Positions 33,298 through 45,298 of a stretch of 64,000 nt of DNA are shown piece by piece. The notes below the pieces were generated by a model, which was not told where the DNA came from, did not search any database, and was given only the letters and a program-made list of their open reading frames with translations. The DNA is from Macrothele yani (Eukaryota; Arthropoda; Arachnida; Araneae; Macrothelidae), in the NCBI GenBank assembly GCA_039090855.1, contig CM077006.1, positions 50,229,336-50,293,335 on the forward strand. Direction: 5' to 3'. The position numbers and the translations under genes are program-made. The stretch's first letter is position 1; each line of letters begins with the position of its first letter.

Positions 33298-34403
33298 CTA
33301 CAACAAACAAAAACACAAAGTTTCACTATAAGCACTCTTTTGCCACATATTAAAATTGCTTAATCACTCTTGCTTTTGGGTGTCCCAGCATCTTTGGTGT
33401 CATGATTTTGAACTTCAATCCAGACTTACACAATGATCACCATCTCACCATATCGCTCTTGCGGGTTAAGAATCCATTTTTTCTTTTCCTTTTTGAGAAT
33501 TTAAATTCATGTTCACAATGGCTAATTTGGTTTCTCCTACTTCAAAGGGATCATATTTTAATATAGTAAATATATACCTCTTAGCCAATAGAAATAGTAC
33601 TTACACCAAAATTTTCTGCACATAAAAATTATATCACAAGCCCAAGAAAGATGCTTTGTACGCTAAGCATGTGTGTGCGTGCGTGTGTGTGTGTGTGTGT
33701 GTTACTGGGTGAAAAAAACATGGCATTTTAAAAACTTTGCGGATTAACATTTGCATTTCTAGTATTAAAAGATTAGAAAGATTTTGAATAGTGAAATAAC
33801 AAAATATAACGAAAATATTGAATCTTTGCCAGTATTTTTTATGTTCATCACTTTACATCATCATTAATAATTTTGAATGTGGAAATGGAATACAAATTTT
33901 GATCATTTTTCTTAGATGATAAACACAATATTTTCTGTTAATTCCCATTAAATCTGACATCTCTTCTGTAAAGAAACAATAGTGCTGTGAAACTTTTGTT
34001 TTCACCACAGCAAGTGACATTCATTCATAAGCAGATGCCCAGTATTGTCCCCTACAGGAATAAATCACACATCAATCAATAAATACACCAGCATTAAAAT
34101 AGTGTGCATGAATCCTCAGCATACCACCATCATAAGCATTTAGTTCCAACTTCTTAGCGTTTAAGTGCATGCTTAGGATAAAGTCTTAATAACAAAGATT
34201 CCTTCTGGATTGTAGAATGTGTTGCAACAGTACAACAGTGAAGCTGTCATTGAAAGCTGAGTCACTCAAGGAAACGCAAACAACATTAACGAGGTTCATG
34301 CACATTTAAAAAAAGTAAATTCCAGCAAATTTCCAGAGGTTTTCCAGGAGCATTAATTTTTGCTAGAATCACAATGCTTTGTTTCACATTTTGCAAATTG
34401 TGA
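33298..34403. other. Intronic sequence with (TG)n microsatellite
   Basis: A TG tract is at 33669-33700. Otherwise AT-rich with nothing recognised. Confidence 0.4.
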
Positions 34404-35257
34404 CAGAGCTTGAAAAATACCATGCCCAAAACATGTAAATTATTGGCCTGGGCAGGCAAATAAAAAATCTAGTTGCCCGGTCCAGGCAACTAAATTTAAA
34501 AATAAAGTTTGGAATAAGAATTTCCTACTACAAGAAAAAAGACAGTCATCGCATGTCCTGTTTTATTTCACTGCTAATCAACGGAAGTGGCATTATTGTT
34601 ATGCAGTGCCAAGGACAGAAGAATATCACATCTTTAATTATACAAGGGTTGTACCAAACGTAATGCAAAAGTGGGCATAAACTTTTCCTCTACGGTAACC
34701 TTTCTGCTTCAATGCAGGTAAATAATGGATTCCAAGGAGAAGCAATGCGCCATCATCGAGTTTTTGATGAAGGAAGGGTGCAGACTGCCTGACATCCACA
34801 GAAGGCTACAGAATGTTTACAGAGATGACATCATTGACAAGAGCAATGTGCACAGATGGATGAAGAAGTTTAAAGAAAGGGAAACCTGCATTGAAGACAA
34901 ACCAAGCAGTGGGAGACCATTATCTGCAACCACTGACATGAACTGTCAGGGAGTGGATGAATTGATTCGAGCGGAGACGAGTCACAAATTGTTAGTTTAC
35001 TGCACAACTGAACTGAGGTCACAATGCTATATAAACAGTTGTAGAAGAATTAGGGTGTCGGAAAGTGGGTACCTCGGCAGTAGACACCGAATTTGAAGGA
35101 GAGAAGGGTGAATGTCTGCTCTGATCTGCTGGAAGTGTTTGAAGCCAATGAAGACACGTTTTTTTGTTTGTTTTTTTCTGATCTGGTGACAGGGGATGAA
35201 ACATGGGTATGTCTTTACGATCCGGAAACGAAGAATCAATCCCTGGAATGGGGTCAC

Positions 35258-35893
35258 CAGAGTTGAATAAAAATAAAATGTATCTGCATACACTACCATT
35301 GAAACAGAAAACTTGCTGCATACGCGCGAAGCGTGATAACAATAGAACAGGTAAATTTAAAGAACAATTAATAAAACAATAAACAGTTATCAGAAAATTA
35401 CAGTTTCCAACTAGAACAAAATAAGTACATTACAACAACTGAATGATCAGCAATGTGTGTGAAACTGACTTTCATGGCCAAATATTAAAATATTGAGATA
35501 TGAACCTCATTAAAACAAGAGACTAATTAAAGAAAGTTTTGATATCCGGAGAAACAGTTCCATTAATGAACCTTCAAAAATTACAAATTGCATTTTCCAC
35601 AAATAATTAAAAAATACTACTTACAAAATACCTGACAGTGCTGCCACTGACACACTGTAGCACATAAATTACCCCAAAACAAAAGGACCACCGCCCCGGT
35701 GGTGCGGTGGTTTAAGCGATGGCTTTTGATTATTCATCCGAGATGGTTCCGGGTTCGAATCTCGGCCAGGCATGCATGTTGTGTTTGTCTTAAGGCACTG
35801 GCTCTCTCCCTTCCCTGGATCCAGTGGCCCTAAATAAGAGGGACAGGGACTACTTATAGCCCACCGAGTTGCTCACGGTGGTCGTTAAACCTC

Positions 35894-35924
<31 letters not shown>

Positions 35925-37027
35925 ACCCATAATTATTACGAATTCTACGCGTTTTTTGGGGCCCACATTTTATTTCAGATTTTTTTATCATGACATTTGG
36001 CAAAAGTCAAATTCCTAAGGATTAGGGAAAGAACGAAAGCAACCAGCAATGCACCGTCCCACAAGATCTATGTAAATATACAATATAAGATTATGTAACT
36101 ATGCAAATGTCATGATTAATTTACTAAACCTTTCAGCTCTTTTTAATCAGAATTGGAACAGTTGAAATTTGAAAACCAAACAAACTTAATTTAATGAGAG
36201 CACTGTGAACGATTATACTTTACTAAAATACTAAAAGTTCTATGTCTACTTCAATGATTGTTCGTTAAAAGTAAAAAAAAAAAAAACTGTTCAAAAGCAG
36301 TCATCACATAGTTCCTGTGTTTTGAAAAATAAAAATCACTCTGGTGTTCTAGGCTGACTTAAAATACACTGTCTTTGTGTAGTTCCATTATGATAAAATT
36401 TAAATGAAAATGGTAAACTTTAATTCTGTCAGTACTTGTTTTTTTTAGACGTTTTCAAAGAGTATAAATTAAAGTGTCGAACAATGTACATTAGATTTAT
36501 TTTTCATTTGCTTATGTAAGTATAAATATTCATTATCTCTTGATTCTTTTTATTTTTTTAAAGAACCCAGAATATCTCACAAAGTTCCCACTTTTTTTTT
36601 TTTTTTTTAAATCTGTGGGTCCCTAGGACCCAGCTTGATATCAATGCAACGTGAGGAAAAGATTTTAATTTAATAACTGGCAACTGCAAGAGTAACCTGA
36701 CAAAAAAATTTTAATTATTTCTGTATAAAAAAAAAAACTTTTGATACAGTTCCTATACATTGAGAACAGGTCTTGGTAAAATCTAGAGGCCAGAAATGTC
36801 TGTTTTAAAGCAAAAACACTCAGAAGATGTGAGAAATAATTGAAATTTCTTCAAGTTAAAATAGGATAAAGTATATTAATCTGAGTAAAGCGTTCAGTAA
36901 GAGTTTTAATTGCTGTAAGTAATGTTTCTAATTTTTTAACGAGCAAAAACTATATGCCAAACCTGTTAATAATTTGGAAACTATCCATGTACAGCGTACA
37001 CCCGTATGTCTACATTATGCTACTCTG
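35258..37027 (-). mobile_element. hAT-type element inserted in mariner copy E
   Basis: The ends CAGAGTTGAATAAAAATAAA (35258) and the complement of CAGAGTAGCATAATG (37027) are flanked by 8-mers differing by one base, GGGGTCAC (35250-35257) and GGCGTCAC (37028-37035). It is a longer, reverse-oriented relative of the MITE at 17489-18121. It contains a SINE at 35690-35918. No transposase frame was recognised. Confidence 0.78.
35690..35918 (+). mobile_element. tRNA-derived SINE, copy 4, best preserved
   Basis: Complete structure: A-box (GGTGCGGTGGTTTAAGCGA), B-box (GGTTCGAATCT), body, and an A-tail from 35894. It is flanked by the 9-bp duplication AAAAGGACC (35681-35689 and 35919-35927). This is the youngest-looking of the six copies and the reference for the family. 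Confidence 0.95.
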
Positions 37028-38010
37028 GGCGTCACACCTCTTCACCAAGGCCTAAGAAGTTCAAGAGCCAGCGATCAGCACAGAAAGTCACGGTGACTGT
37101 TTCTTGGGATTACAGGGGTATCCTTGATTTTCTGAAACATGGCCATACCGTGACCAGCAAGCAGTACACTGAGACACTCAAGAAGCTTAGAGAAGCCATA
37201 AGAAGGAAGAGACCGAACAAGAATCTGAAAAGGATCCACATTCACCATGACAATGCAAGAACACACACATCTTTGGCAACAAATCAGGTGATCAGCAAAT
37301 TAGGCTGGTTGGTGGTCTCCCATCCACCGTGCAGCCCAGATCTGGCACCCATCAACTTCAACCTGTTCGGTCCAATGAAGGGCAGTCTCCAGGGCCAACA
37401 ATTTGATGGCACAAACAAGGTGAAAGTGGCTGTGAAGAAGTTGGTACAATAATCCACACCTGAATTTTTTCAAAGAGGATTCGAGAGTTGGGTTCAACGA
37501 TGGCACAAATGCATCGCTTGTGATGGAGAATATGTTGAGTAATACCTTTGTATAGAGGAAGAGTTACTCTATCAACATGTGCAATTTGAACGACCTTTGT
37601 CAGTTAATAAAAGAGTTATGCTCACTTTTGCATTACTTTCGGTACAACCATCGTATTATGCTCTAGGTCCAGAAATTGGAATAATATGTAGCTTTACTCC
37701 ATATATTGTTCATAGTCAGCGACGGGATGCATGCTTCTAATAGAATTAGCCTCCGGTGTTTAGCGACAAAGGGCGAAAACTTCAACAAAAGGAACATAGC
37801 AGAATCACTAAATTCCTCAAATACCAATTTCATCATCATACCATTTCATACCAATTTCAGCTCATCCCTTTGAAACTTGAGGTACCTGCTTTTGTGCATT
37901 GAACAATTTGAATACAGACTCCTAAAGTGGAAATGCAAAACATGTAAAAAAAGTTCATCATATTTTTTAACTTTGAGGATTCTGATTTATTATCTTAAAA
38001 GATAATTTTC

Positions 38011-38116
38011 CTGGGCATCCAGCTTTTACTACCGGCAGGTAAATAATTTCTGTGCATGCCCAGCTGGGCATCCAGCTTTTACTACTGGCAGGTAAATAAT
38101 TTCTGTGCATGCCCAG
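38011..38116. repeat. 53-bp tandem duplication
   Basis: 38011-38063 and 38064-38116 are identical except for one C/T difference. The unit starts CTGGGCATCCAGC. Copy 1 of the same repeat (about 29590-29645) has a single unit, so this duplication happened after the copies separated. Confidence 0.9.
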
Positions 38117-38141
38117 CTGGGCATGTAGCTTTTCAGATACT

Positions 38142-38226
38142 CTTCATAAGAATTCTAAATGCAGAATCATTAGAATTCTTTTTTATAAGAATTCTAATGA
38201 TTTTTGCATTTAGAATTCTTATGAAG
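38142..38226. repeat. 85-bp near-perfect palindrome
   Basis: Arms CTTCATAAGAATTCTAAATG... (38142-38180) and their mirror (38187-38226) flank a 6-bp T-rich loop, with one small indel. It sits where the hAT-like copy 2 should end. Confidence 0.85.
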
Positions 38227-38571
38227 TACTATGGGTTCCACTGTTACAGTGTTCTTCAGAGTGTGTTACATCTTCAAGGGGCAAAATTTTCCCTTGTAAA
38301 AATTGCTCTGTATAAAACTTATATGAGGTAACCTTGAACTTAGCACAATGAGATAATAACACAGAACAATTTTGCCGTGGCACTGACATCTAACAAATGT
38401 GCAAGTATATACATAACAGGGACCCAAGCGACTTCAGGAGAGCTCCAAGACATGTTTCATTCATGCCCATAAACTGAAATAGGATTCTTTTTCCTGCCAA
38501 ATGCACTTATTGTATTGGTCATTGTCTGTCATGAATTTATATGATCACCATACAGTTGTGCATTCGGCAGG
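38227..38571. other. Intronic sequence, nothing recognised
   Basis: No feature seen over 345 bp. Confidence 0.35.
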
Positions 38572-38667
38572 CAGAGTGCATATAAAAACTGAAAAATGTA
38601 TCTGCATATGGAAACGTCAAAAGAGAAAACTTGCTGCAAACCCACAAAGTGCAAATCACAATAAATA
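38572..38667 (-). mobile_element. End fragment of the 17489/35258 hAT-type family
   Basis: CAGAGTGCATATAAAAAC, ATGTATCTGCATA and AAAACTTGCTGCAAAC match the 35258 end in order. The fragment is cut by the Tc1 element at 38668. Sequence right of that element (40215 onward) is too diverged to show whether it continues. Confidence 0.55.
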
Positions 38668-40212
38668 CACTGGTGTGAAAAAATTAAGGACGAAGAGGAG
38701 AAATTAGCATAACAGCGGAACGAGCAGGCAGAACGGACTGAAAGATCACTCAGGAGATAGACTAGGGTCTGGTACGGTAGGGCATGCGCATATATGCAGC
38801 CTGGCGTGGGGGGGGGTCGGAAGGGTATAAAGCACACGGGCAGTGTACGCTCAGCAATTCGGTGAAAGCTATTGCACGGTGTACATCGGTTTGAACGACG
38901 TCGAGTTGCTGCCACCGTGTGATATGGCCAACAGGCAATCCAGTAGACGACATCTGGATGACTTTACCCGAGGTCGTGTCATTGGGAAGTGAAAGGTCGA
39001 AGTGTGACTAGTGTGGCCGAGGAGTTCGGGATCACTCACAGCATCGTTTCACGAGCTTGGAGAGCATTTTAAACGACAGGAACAGCTGTCCAAGAGTTTA
39101 GCCGTGGTCGTCCACGAGCAACCACGGCGGCGGAGGACCAGTATATTGTCCTACAGGCGAGAAGAGACAGACGGCAGACAGCAGGAGAAATCGCAAGGCA
39201 CATGCAACAGACAACTGGATGTCCGTTATCGCATTTTACCGTGGCCAGGAGGCTGCACAAAAGGTGGTCTATTAGCACGACGACCAGTACGGTGTGTGCC
39301 ATTAACGCCTGCTCATCGGAGACGGCGGTTTCTGTGGTGCCAGGAACACAAGAACTGGACACATCAGCAATGGGGTCGAGTTCTCTTTACGGATAAGAAC
39401 CGATTTAGTCTGACGAGCGATTCTGGATGTATACACATCTGGAGAGAGCAGGGAACACGCAATCACACCTCCAACATCATCGAAAAGGACCAGTTTGGAG
39501 GTGGCGGAGTTCTCGTTTGGGGCGGTATCATGCTTGGTAGCCGTACTGACCTCCATATCTTCCAAGGAAGTTCAGTCACTGGTGTCCACTATTGTACCGA
39601 GGTCCTTCTGCCTCATGTGCGTCTGTTTAGAGGTGCTGTGGGTCCTGAGTTCCTCTTCACGGACGACAACGCTACACCTCATCGTACAGTGGCTGTCGCA
39701 GAGCTGTTGGAGAGTGAAGATATTCAACATATGGATTGGCCCACAAGGTCCCCGGACCTAAATCCAATCGAACATGTGTGGGACCTCCTCAGGAGACGCT
39801 TAACAGCACGTCACCAGCCGCCAGCAACGATTCCGCAGCTGCGATTGGCGCTACAAGAGGAATGGGCCGTGATGCCTCAACAGCTCCTTGACAACCTCGT
39901 CCTCAGCATGGACAGACGTTGTAAATCCTGCAACGCAGTCAGGGGTGATCATATCGCCTACTAAAGACTGGAGTTTTCTTGGCAGCCACCTGTCAGATGG
40001 ACGTTTCTGTCTTCTGTCCAGTTGTGCTTGAAGCTACCTTTTCAATAAAGTGCCTTTGTATCCTTTGGATTCCTTGTTTGGACGGTTTGGCTCACTTATC
40101 CCATATTCTTACATCTTGGGGATCTTATGATATGATTTGAGTCGATGTGGAGCACTTCTGCACAACGTTACATTCGAAAAACCGTCTCGTCCTTAATTTT
40201 TGCACGCCTGTG
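38668..40212 (+). mobile_element. Tc1 family element, full length, broken gene
   Basis: Inverted ends CACTGGTGTGAAAAAATTAA (38668) and their mirror with a few mismatches (to 40212) sit inside TA (38666-38667 and 40213-40214). The length of 1545 bp is normal for Tc1. It is GC-richer than its surroundings. Confidence 0.9.
38925..39963 (+). pseudogene. Tc1 transposase, broken in the N-terminal half
   Basis: It starts MANRQSSRRHLDDFTRGRVI. Stops and shifts fall between 38990 and 39260, so the HTH region is read in several frames. From about 39285 the frame is clean: CVPLTPAHRRRRFLWCQEH, LFTDKNRFSLTSDSG (first Asp), GVLVWGGIM, FTDDNATPHRT (second Asp), SPDLNPIEHVWDLLRRRL (Glu), ending CNAVRGDHIAY. 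The triad is complete. Lys replaces Glu in the usual DESRF. Confidence 0.9.
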
Positions 40213-40214
40213 TA

Positions 40215-41935
40215 ATAAAATATTTTTTTAAATAAAAGAAATGTTTAATGCACATATTAGAGATTCTAATTACGACAAAAGCATTATGTTGTGATTGAAT
40301 GTGCAGCAATGAAATTGCTGAATCCATATTTTGCCTTCTACCACAAATGAGGCAGTTAGATGAAATATAATTTCATTTAAAATACCATTTTTCTATCACT
40401 GACTTCTTGCTATATGAAGAAACAAAAAGATCAACTATTTTCTTTTTTGTTCGAAAAGAAGTTCAAAATCAGAACTCTCCATCATCACCATTTGTTACTC
40501 ATAAAATTGTTTTCTCTGCAAATTAGACAAGCAGTAGAATTTTTCAACTTTAATTTCACTTGAAACAAAATAAAAATTGCTGTTTCTGTTCCTTGGCACA
40601 GCAAAAAAGGACTACAAACTGAAAAAACATGCATTTATGCAAAATAAAGTTTTAAAAATTAGGTACTGTTGTTGTAGACTGTGCTGCATAAACAATTTTA
40701 CGGGTCACAGAAATGGCTCCGATTCAATCACGGACAGATCGAATACCGATTTTGAAATTTAGTTTCACTTAAAAAAGGCAAAAATGTTTGATCTGTTGTG
40801 ATTGATCTTGAAGAGATTGTTGGTAATAGGAAAACATGCATTTCATTTGGTAAAATTCTTATAAAATATGAAGTTGCTCTTTAGCACTATTATCGGATAA
40901 TTAAAATGAGGAACATGATCTGAAATCCACTACAAAAGAATATTAATCAGGAAAAAAAAAAAAAAAAACATAACTTAGTCAGAACAATTCAAAATGTGGA
41001 CAATCACGGGGCTTTCACATCCCAGCAAATACCGTGACTTGCAACTTTAATTCCATTATCTTTTCCTGATTTCATAAGCTTTTCATGACCCTGAAGATTC
41101 AAAGTAAAAGGAAAGTTTGCCTAGCAAAATAAATATATACATATAAACATTTCTTTTTAATCTGCAAACAAAGAGAACCGTCCACAAAATCTGCTAATTT
41201 AAAAACTAGGAAAGTGCAACATTATTGGCAGGATTCACCCAAAGATGACAGAATCAACTGTCTATGTAATCATTTTGGCTGCAAGTTGATTTTTGCCATA
41301 AATCTGTTAAAATATGGCCATGCGACTTTTTTATCCACATGCCTGAATTTACCCACAAGACTAGTTTGCCTATTTCCACACACATTTTTAGCAGGTAGGC
41401 CAGATATCTATTCCCTTCAATAAGAAGAGCATGGGGTAGAAGGAACAGTCATCTTGGACTTGCAGTAAAATTTCCCCATGCTGTTGTGATTTCAACTGCA
41501 CACAAATGCTATACCAGAAACCAAGGTTGCTTGAAATACACCACTCAAACATTTTGCACTGCAGTGCCACACGAGATGAAAATGATGGCACATCTCCACA
41601 CTCAGCAGAAGGAAGTAATGTCATTGCAAACAGATGCCACACTGAGCTAGAACAAAGTGATGCAATCAATCCAAACACTTCAACCCATTACTTTTTCATT
41701 GCAAGAAAAGATCCCAGGACCTTTGCAAAAATATGAAAAATCAAGGATTTTCCACACCTGCAAAAAAAGAAAAACCACTTCCAGGACTCCAGATGACGTG
41801 CAAACCCTGCATTCATGAAGAAGCATATGAATTCACTTGACCAAGCAAAATCACTATTAAAAATATAATGAAGAGGTAGAAAGAAATGGGCTTTGTGATG
41901 GTTAAACATCTTTTTTTTGCTATTTTTTAAACATC
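40215..41935. other. Intronic sequence with diverged foldback-related repeats
   Basis: 40470-40720 resembles 31440-31640, and about 41020-41060 is an inverted echo (CGTGACTTGCAACTTTAATT). There is an A-run at 40951-40968. A T-rich tract and GCAG at 41760 (minus strand) precede an open stretch, but no donor follows, so it is not called an exon. Confidence 0.4.
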
Positions 41936-42027
41936 AAAATTTGCTATAAATGAAAAAATTTCCTAGTAAATTCCCATAAGTTGCTTTAGATTATTAATTC
42001 AATTAAACTAGGAAGCCATTTCTCAAT

Positions 42028-45000
42028 ATGAGCTTTATTCAAAGAATTAGAACAGAGTATGGGTCAGATACTTGGCAAACAATAAAGAAAGTTCAACATG
42101 CTACATTGAAGATGGAAAGATCCATAGCTCAAATCAAGTTCCTGAAAAATTGCAAGGTAAATAACTTTATTCCAAATTCATTTAGACTTAGAAAACCATT
42201 TAAAGATTTACTTTCAGCCAACTTCATAAGAAAAATAGAGCAAAAAACGTTAAAAAGAAGTATTGAAGCAAAATATAAAAATGTTGCTTATTATAAAAAA
42301 GTAAAAGTAGAAAATGAAAAGAAAATTTCTGGAATCTTAAGGGATACAGTAAAAGCAGAATTGGATGACTGGCTAAAAATTGGAGTAAGAAACAAAAATA
42401 AGAAATTTGTTAAAAAGCTGAACCTTAAAGAAGAAAATTTTTTGAAGAAAAACTATTCAAGTAAAAACAAAAAACTGCAGTTCTTAGTCATGTGAAGGAC
42501 AACACTGCTACTGGAGTTAGCCAAGAATTATTACAAGTGATAAATAAAGGAAGTAATTTCAATCTATCCAAAGAAAAAATAAATCCAGAAAAATTGGTAA
42601 TTGAATTGGAAAGCATCTGCAGCACTTTAGAAAAAGAGGACCAAATTAAAGCAGACCTCCTCAGAAAAGATTACTACAATAGCCTTACAAAATTCCAGAA
42701 GCAAGTAAGGAAACCTCAAAAAAAATTTGATAATAGTCAATTAAAAGCTCTTAAAGATTTCAGAAAAAATGAAAGTATAGTTGCTGTGAAAACAGACAAA
42801 AGTAAGTTGATTACTATTATGGATAAGAAAGATTATCTAGAAAAGATGGAAGAAGAACTAAAAAAACCTATGTATGAAGAAGTAAAAGAAAACCCACTAC
42901 CAGATTTGATTAAAAAAGTCTCTAAGCTTATTTCACTTCAAAAAAGAAAAACCAGCTTCCAGAAAACTATAAACAATTCTCAAAATTACAGTTCAGATTA
43001 CCTCAAATATATGGAATAGTCAAACTGCATAAAGAACACCAACCAATTAGACCAATAATAGACTCAAAAAACTCTATTCTTTCAAATCTAAACTATTTTT
43101 TAAAGTCACACCTTCAGAATCTTTTAAAAGAGCCACCTAACTTGATTAAAAACTCAATGCAGCTAAAGAAAAACTAGAACTTCTTCCTAAATTAGATTCT
43201 CCTATTATGGGTAGTTTAGATATAGTGTCTATGTATACTCACATTAATATAGATCAACTTATAGACTTTATAGCGGAAGACTTGGCAGACCTAATAGTTT
43301 TTCACAACAAGGAAAAAAACATAGTAGTAGGAATTTTTGAAATGCTTACTTTCTCTTTGCAGAACAACTACTTTCAATTTGGGAAAACTTTTTCATTCAA
43401 AAATCGGGGCTAGCTATGGGTTCTACCCACTCTCCCCACTCTTAGCTAACTATTATGTGGGAAAACTTGAAGAAAAGATACTAGTACAACCCACATACTT
43501 CTGCTTATATAGCAACTACCCCATCAGAGCTGCTTATTTTGCAACTACCCCATCAGAGCTGCAGAGTATGATGCAGGAACTTGCTGACAAGAGTAAAGAA
43601 GTGGGATTAAAAATGAACTTACAGAAGACAAAAGTGATGTTCAATGCTTTTACAAGAAATGAAGATTTATCGATTGATGGAGAAAAGCTGGAGATAACAG
43701 ACACGTACGTTTATCTTGGACAGCAGATATCAAGTGAGGGTCACATTGATGAAGAAATTAATCGGCGTACAAAACTTGCCTGGAGAGCTTTTGGAAGAAA
43801 CAGCATAATTTTCAAGAGCAATATGCCATTATGTCTTAAAAGAAAAGTGTTTGATCAATGCATCCTTCCAGTGCTTACGTATGGTGCAGAGACGTGGACC
43901 TTAACTAAAAGAGACATACAAAGGCTGCAGACAACTCAAAGAAGCCTGGAGAGGTGCATGCTTGGTGTAACCAGGAGAGATAAGAAGAGGAACTCGTGGA
44001 TCCGAAAAATGACAAGAGTGGAAGACATCATGATCAGAGTTAAATCCCTGAAATGGCAATGGGCTGGACATACTGCCAGAAGGACAGATCATCGATGGAC
44101 AGCCGAAATTTTAGATTGGATTCCAAGGGACAGGAAAAGACCCAGAAGAAGACCACACGGGAGATGGGTGGATGAAATTCGAAAGTATGCAGGGGTGACA
44201 TGGAGGAGACTGGCACAAGACAGACCGTTGTGGAGGAAACTTGGGGAGACCTTCGTCCAGCAGTGGATTGATAATGGTTGACAATGATGATGATGATGAT
44301 GATGATGATGATATAGCAGTACATGGATGACATCTTATTTATAATAGATAGCTCAGAAATTGTTCCAGAAAGAATTCTAGACTCATTCAATGAATTAGAT
44401 GATTCCCTTAAGTTCACTATTGAACTTCAAAAAGAAAGAAGAATAAACTTCTTAGATATTACTATCTATTATGAAGATGAAAAATTCCTCACTAGTTGGT
44501 ATAAAAAACCAATGAATACTAAAAGACTACTGGATTTCAATTCGTATCATCCAGTTTCTATTAAGAAAAATGTAGCAAGTCAGTTTTTAGAAAAAATTAA
44601 TAAAACAGTTTCTACTGCAGATAAAAAAGAAGCCCATAAAGAAGAGCTTAAAGTCATACTTGCAGAAAATAACTATCCTAAAGAAGAAATTGAGAAGCTT
44701 CTGAATTTTAATGGTACGAAGAACCCACAAAAGCAAGAAGTAAAATTCACTAGAAAAATTTCTTATCACAAAGGTTTATTTGAGGCTTTAAAGAGAATTA
44801 GTAAAAATACAATATTAGGCTAGCTCCAAGTTTAGAGAACAAAGTTAAAAAATTTTTCCCTAAAATAGTTCAAAGAGAAGAAGATATTTTAAAAATGCAA
44901 GGAGTAGTTTATGAAGTAAATTGTAGTTGTGGACTATCTTACATAGGTGAAACAGGTCGCAGACTAGAAACTCGTATAGCTGAGCATAAAGCAGCTATAA

Positions 45001-45230
45001 AAAATTGCTCCAACAAGACTGGATTAGATAGGCATGTTAGAGAAACTGGGCAAAGCATGGATTGGAATTCCTTAAAGTAATCAGTTTCCAAAGCAATTTC
45101 CAAAAAGAAAAACTGAAAGAAGGAATAGAGATTGAGAAAAATCAAAATTCCATCATCAATGACTGCAAAGGATTTTCCCTGCCTAACATCTGGCAGGATT
45201 TGTTGAAAAATAACCTAAACCGTCAAGGTT
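42028..45230 (+). pseudogene. Penelope-like RT and GIY-YIG endonuclease, frameshifted and interrupted
   Basis: Segments in order: the basic N-terminal domain (42028-42495); after a frameshift, IAVKTDKSKLITIMDKKDYL (to 43019); KLHKEHQPIRPIIDSKNS; GSLDIVSMYTHIN (43207 on, RT motif with catalytic Asp); GLAMGS and ANYYVGKLEEKIL in two frames; the RTE insertion; YMDDILFI (the catalytic pair, 44317 on); FTIELQKERRINFLDITIYY; a thumb region ending SYHKGLFEALKRI; and MQGVVYEVNCSCGLSYIGET (44895 on), the GIY-YIG nuclease with its CxC. About five frameshifts or stops are present. Confidence 0.88.
43515..44310 (+). mobile_element. RTE-clade LINE, 5'-truncated, inserted in PLE1
   Basis: An open frame runs to TGA at 44279-44281: KEVGLKMNLQKTKVMFNAF, YVYLGQQISSEGHIDEEINR, LTYGAETWTLTKRD, KWQWAGHTARRTDHRW and RPRRRPHGRWVDEIRKYAGV. 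This is the RT tail typical of RTE elements. The 3' end is a (GAT)n tail (44285-44310), also RTE-like. It is flanked by the target duplication ATATAGCA (43507-43514 and 44311-44318). Codons are uninterrupted, so the insertion is recent. A 22-bp segment near its start is duplicated (43512 and 43540). Confidence 0.9.
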
Positions 45231-45298
45231 AACCGTAACCGTCAAAGTAAACCGTAACCATGATAGTGACAAGCAAAAAGTGACAACAACAAGAGAGC

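Larger units (their letters stand above)
34725..37542 (+). pseudogene. Mariner transposase, copy E, interrupted
   Basis: It starts MDSKEKQCAIIEFLMKEGCR, with VHRWMKKFKERE and GRPLSATTD. The first catalytic region is near 35195 (GDETWVCLYDP-like). The insertion at 35258-37027 then interrupts it. It resumes at 37036 with SSPRPKKFKSQRSAQKV. The second catalytic site is intact (IHHDNARTH). The third, after SPDLAPI, is Asn (codon 37354-37356), as in copy D. The end is CDGEYVE at about 37521-37542. Confidence 0.87.
34643..37653 (+). mobile_element. Mariner element, copy E, split by a hAT-type insertion
   Basis: The ends AAGGGTTGTACC...AAGTAATGCAAAAGTG (left) and the mirrored right end sit inside a duplicated TA (34641-34642 and 37654-37655). 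Copy 1 of the host repeat gives the intact empty site. It belongs to the same family as 18811-20094. The inner inverted repeat (CAAATTGCACATGTTGA) survives only at the right (37576-37592), because about 50 bp are missing on the left. Confidence 0.88.
34404..38140 (+). mobile_element. hAT-like repeat, copy 2 (carries mariner copy E)
   Basis: The left end reads CAGAGCTTGAAAAATACC at 34404. The right end is diverged and merges with the palindrome at 38142. After removing the mariner (34643-37653) it aligns with copy 1. This copy lacks the 905-bp TIR element found in copy 1. Close to its right end a 53-bp unit is tandemly duplicated (38011-38116). Confidence 0.65.

Noticed and set aside
28066..38140. 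Segmental duplication of host sequence
   Set aside because: The two similar blocks end in an inverted CAGRGCTTGAAAAAT motif, so dispersed copies of one transposon-like repeat explain them better.
41688..41909. Possible minus-strand exon after TTTTTTTGCAG near 41762
   Set aside because: No acceptable donor, phenylalanine-rich peptide, and it does not fit between the NUP188 exons that already join in phase.
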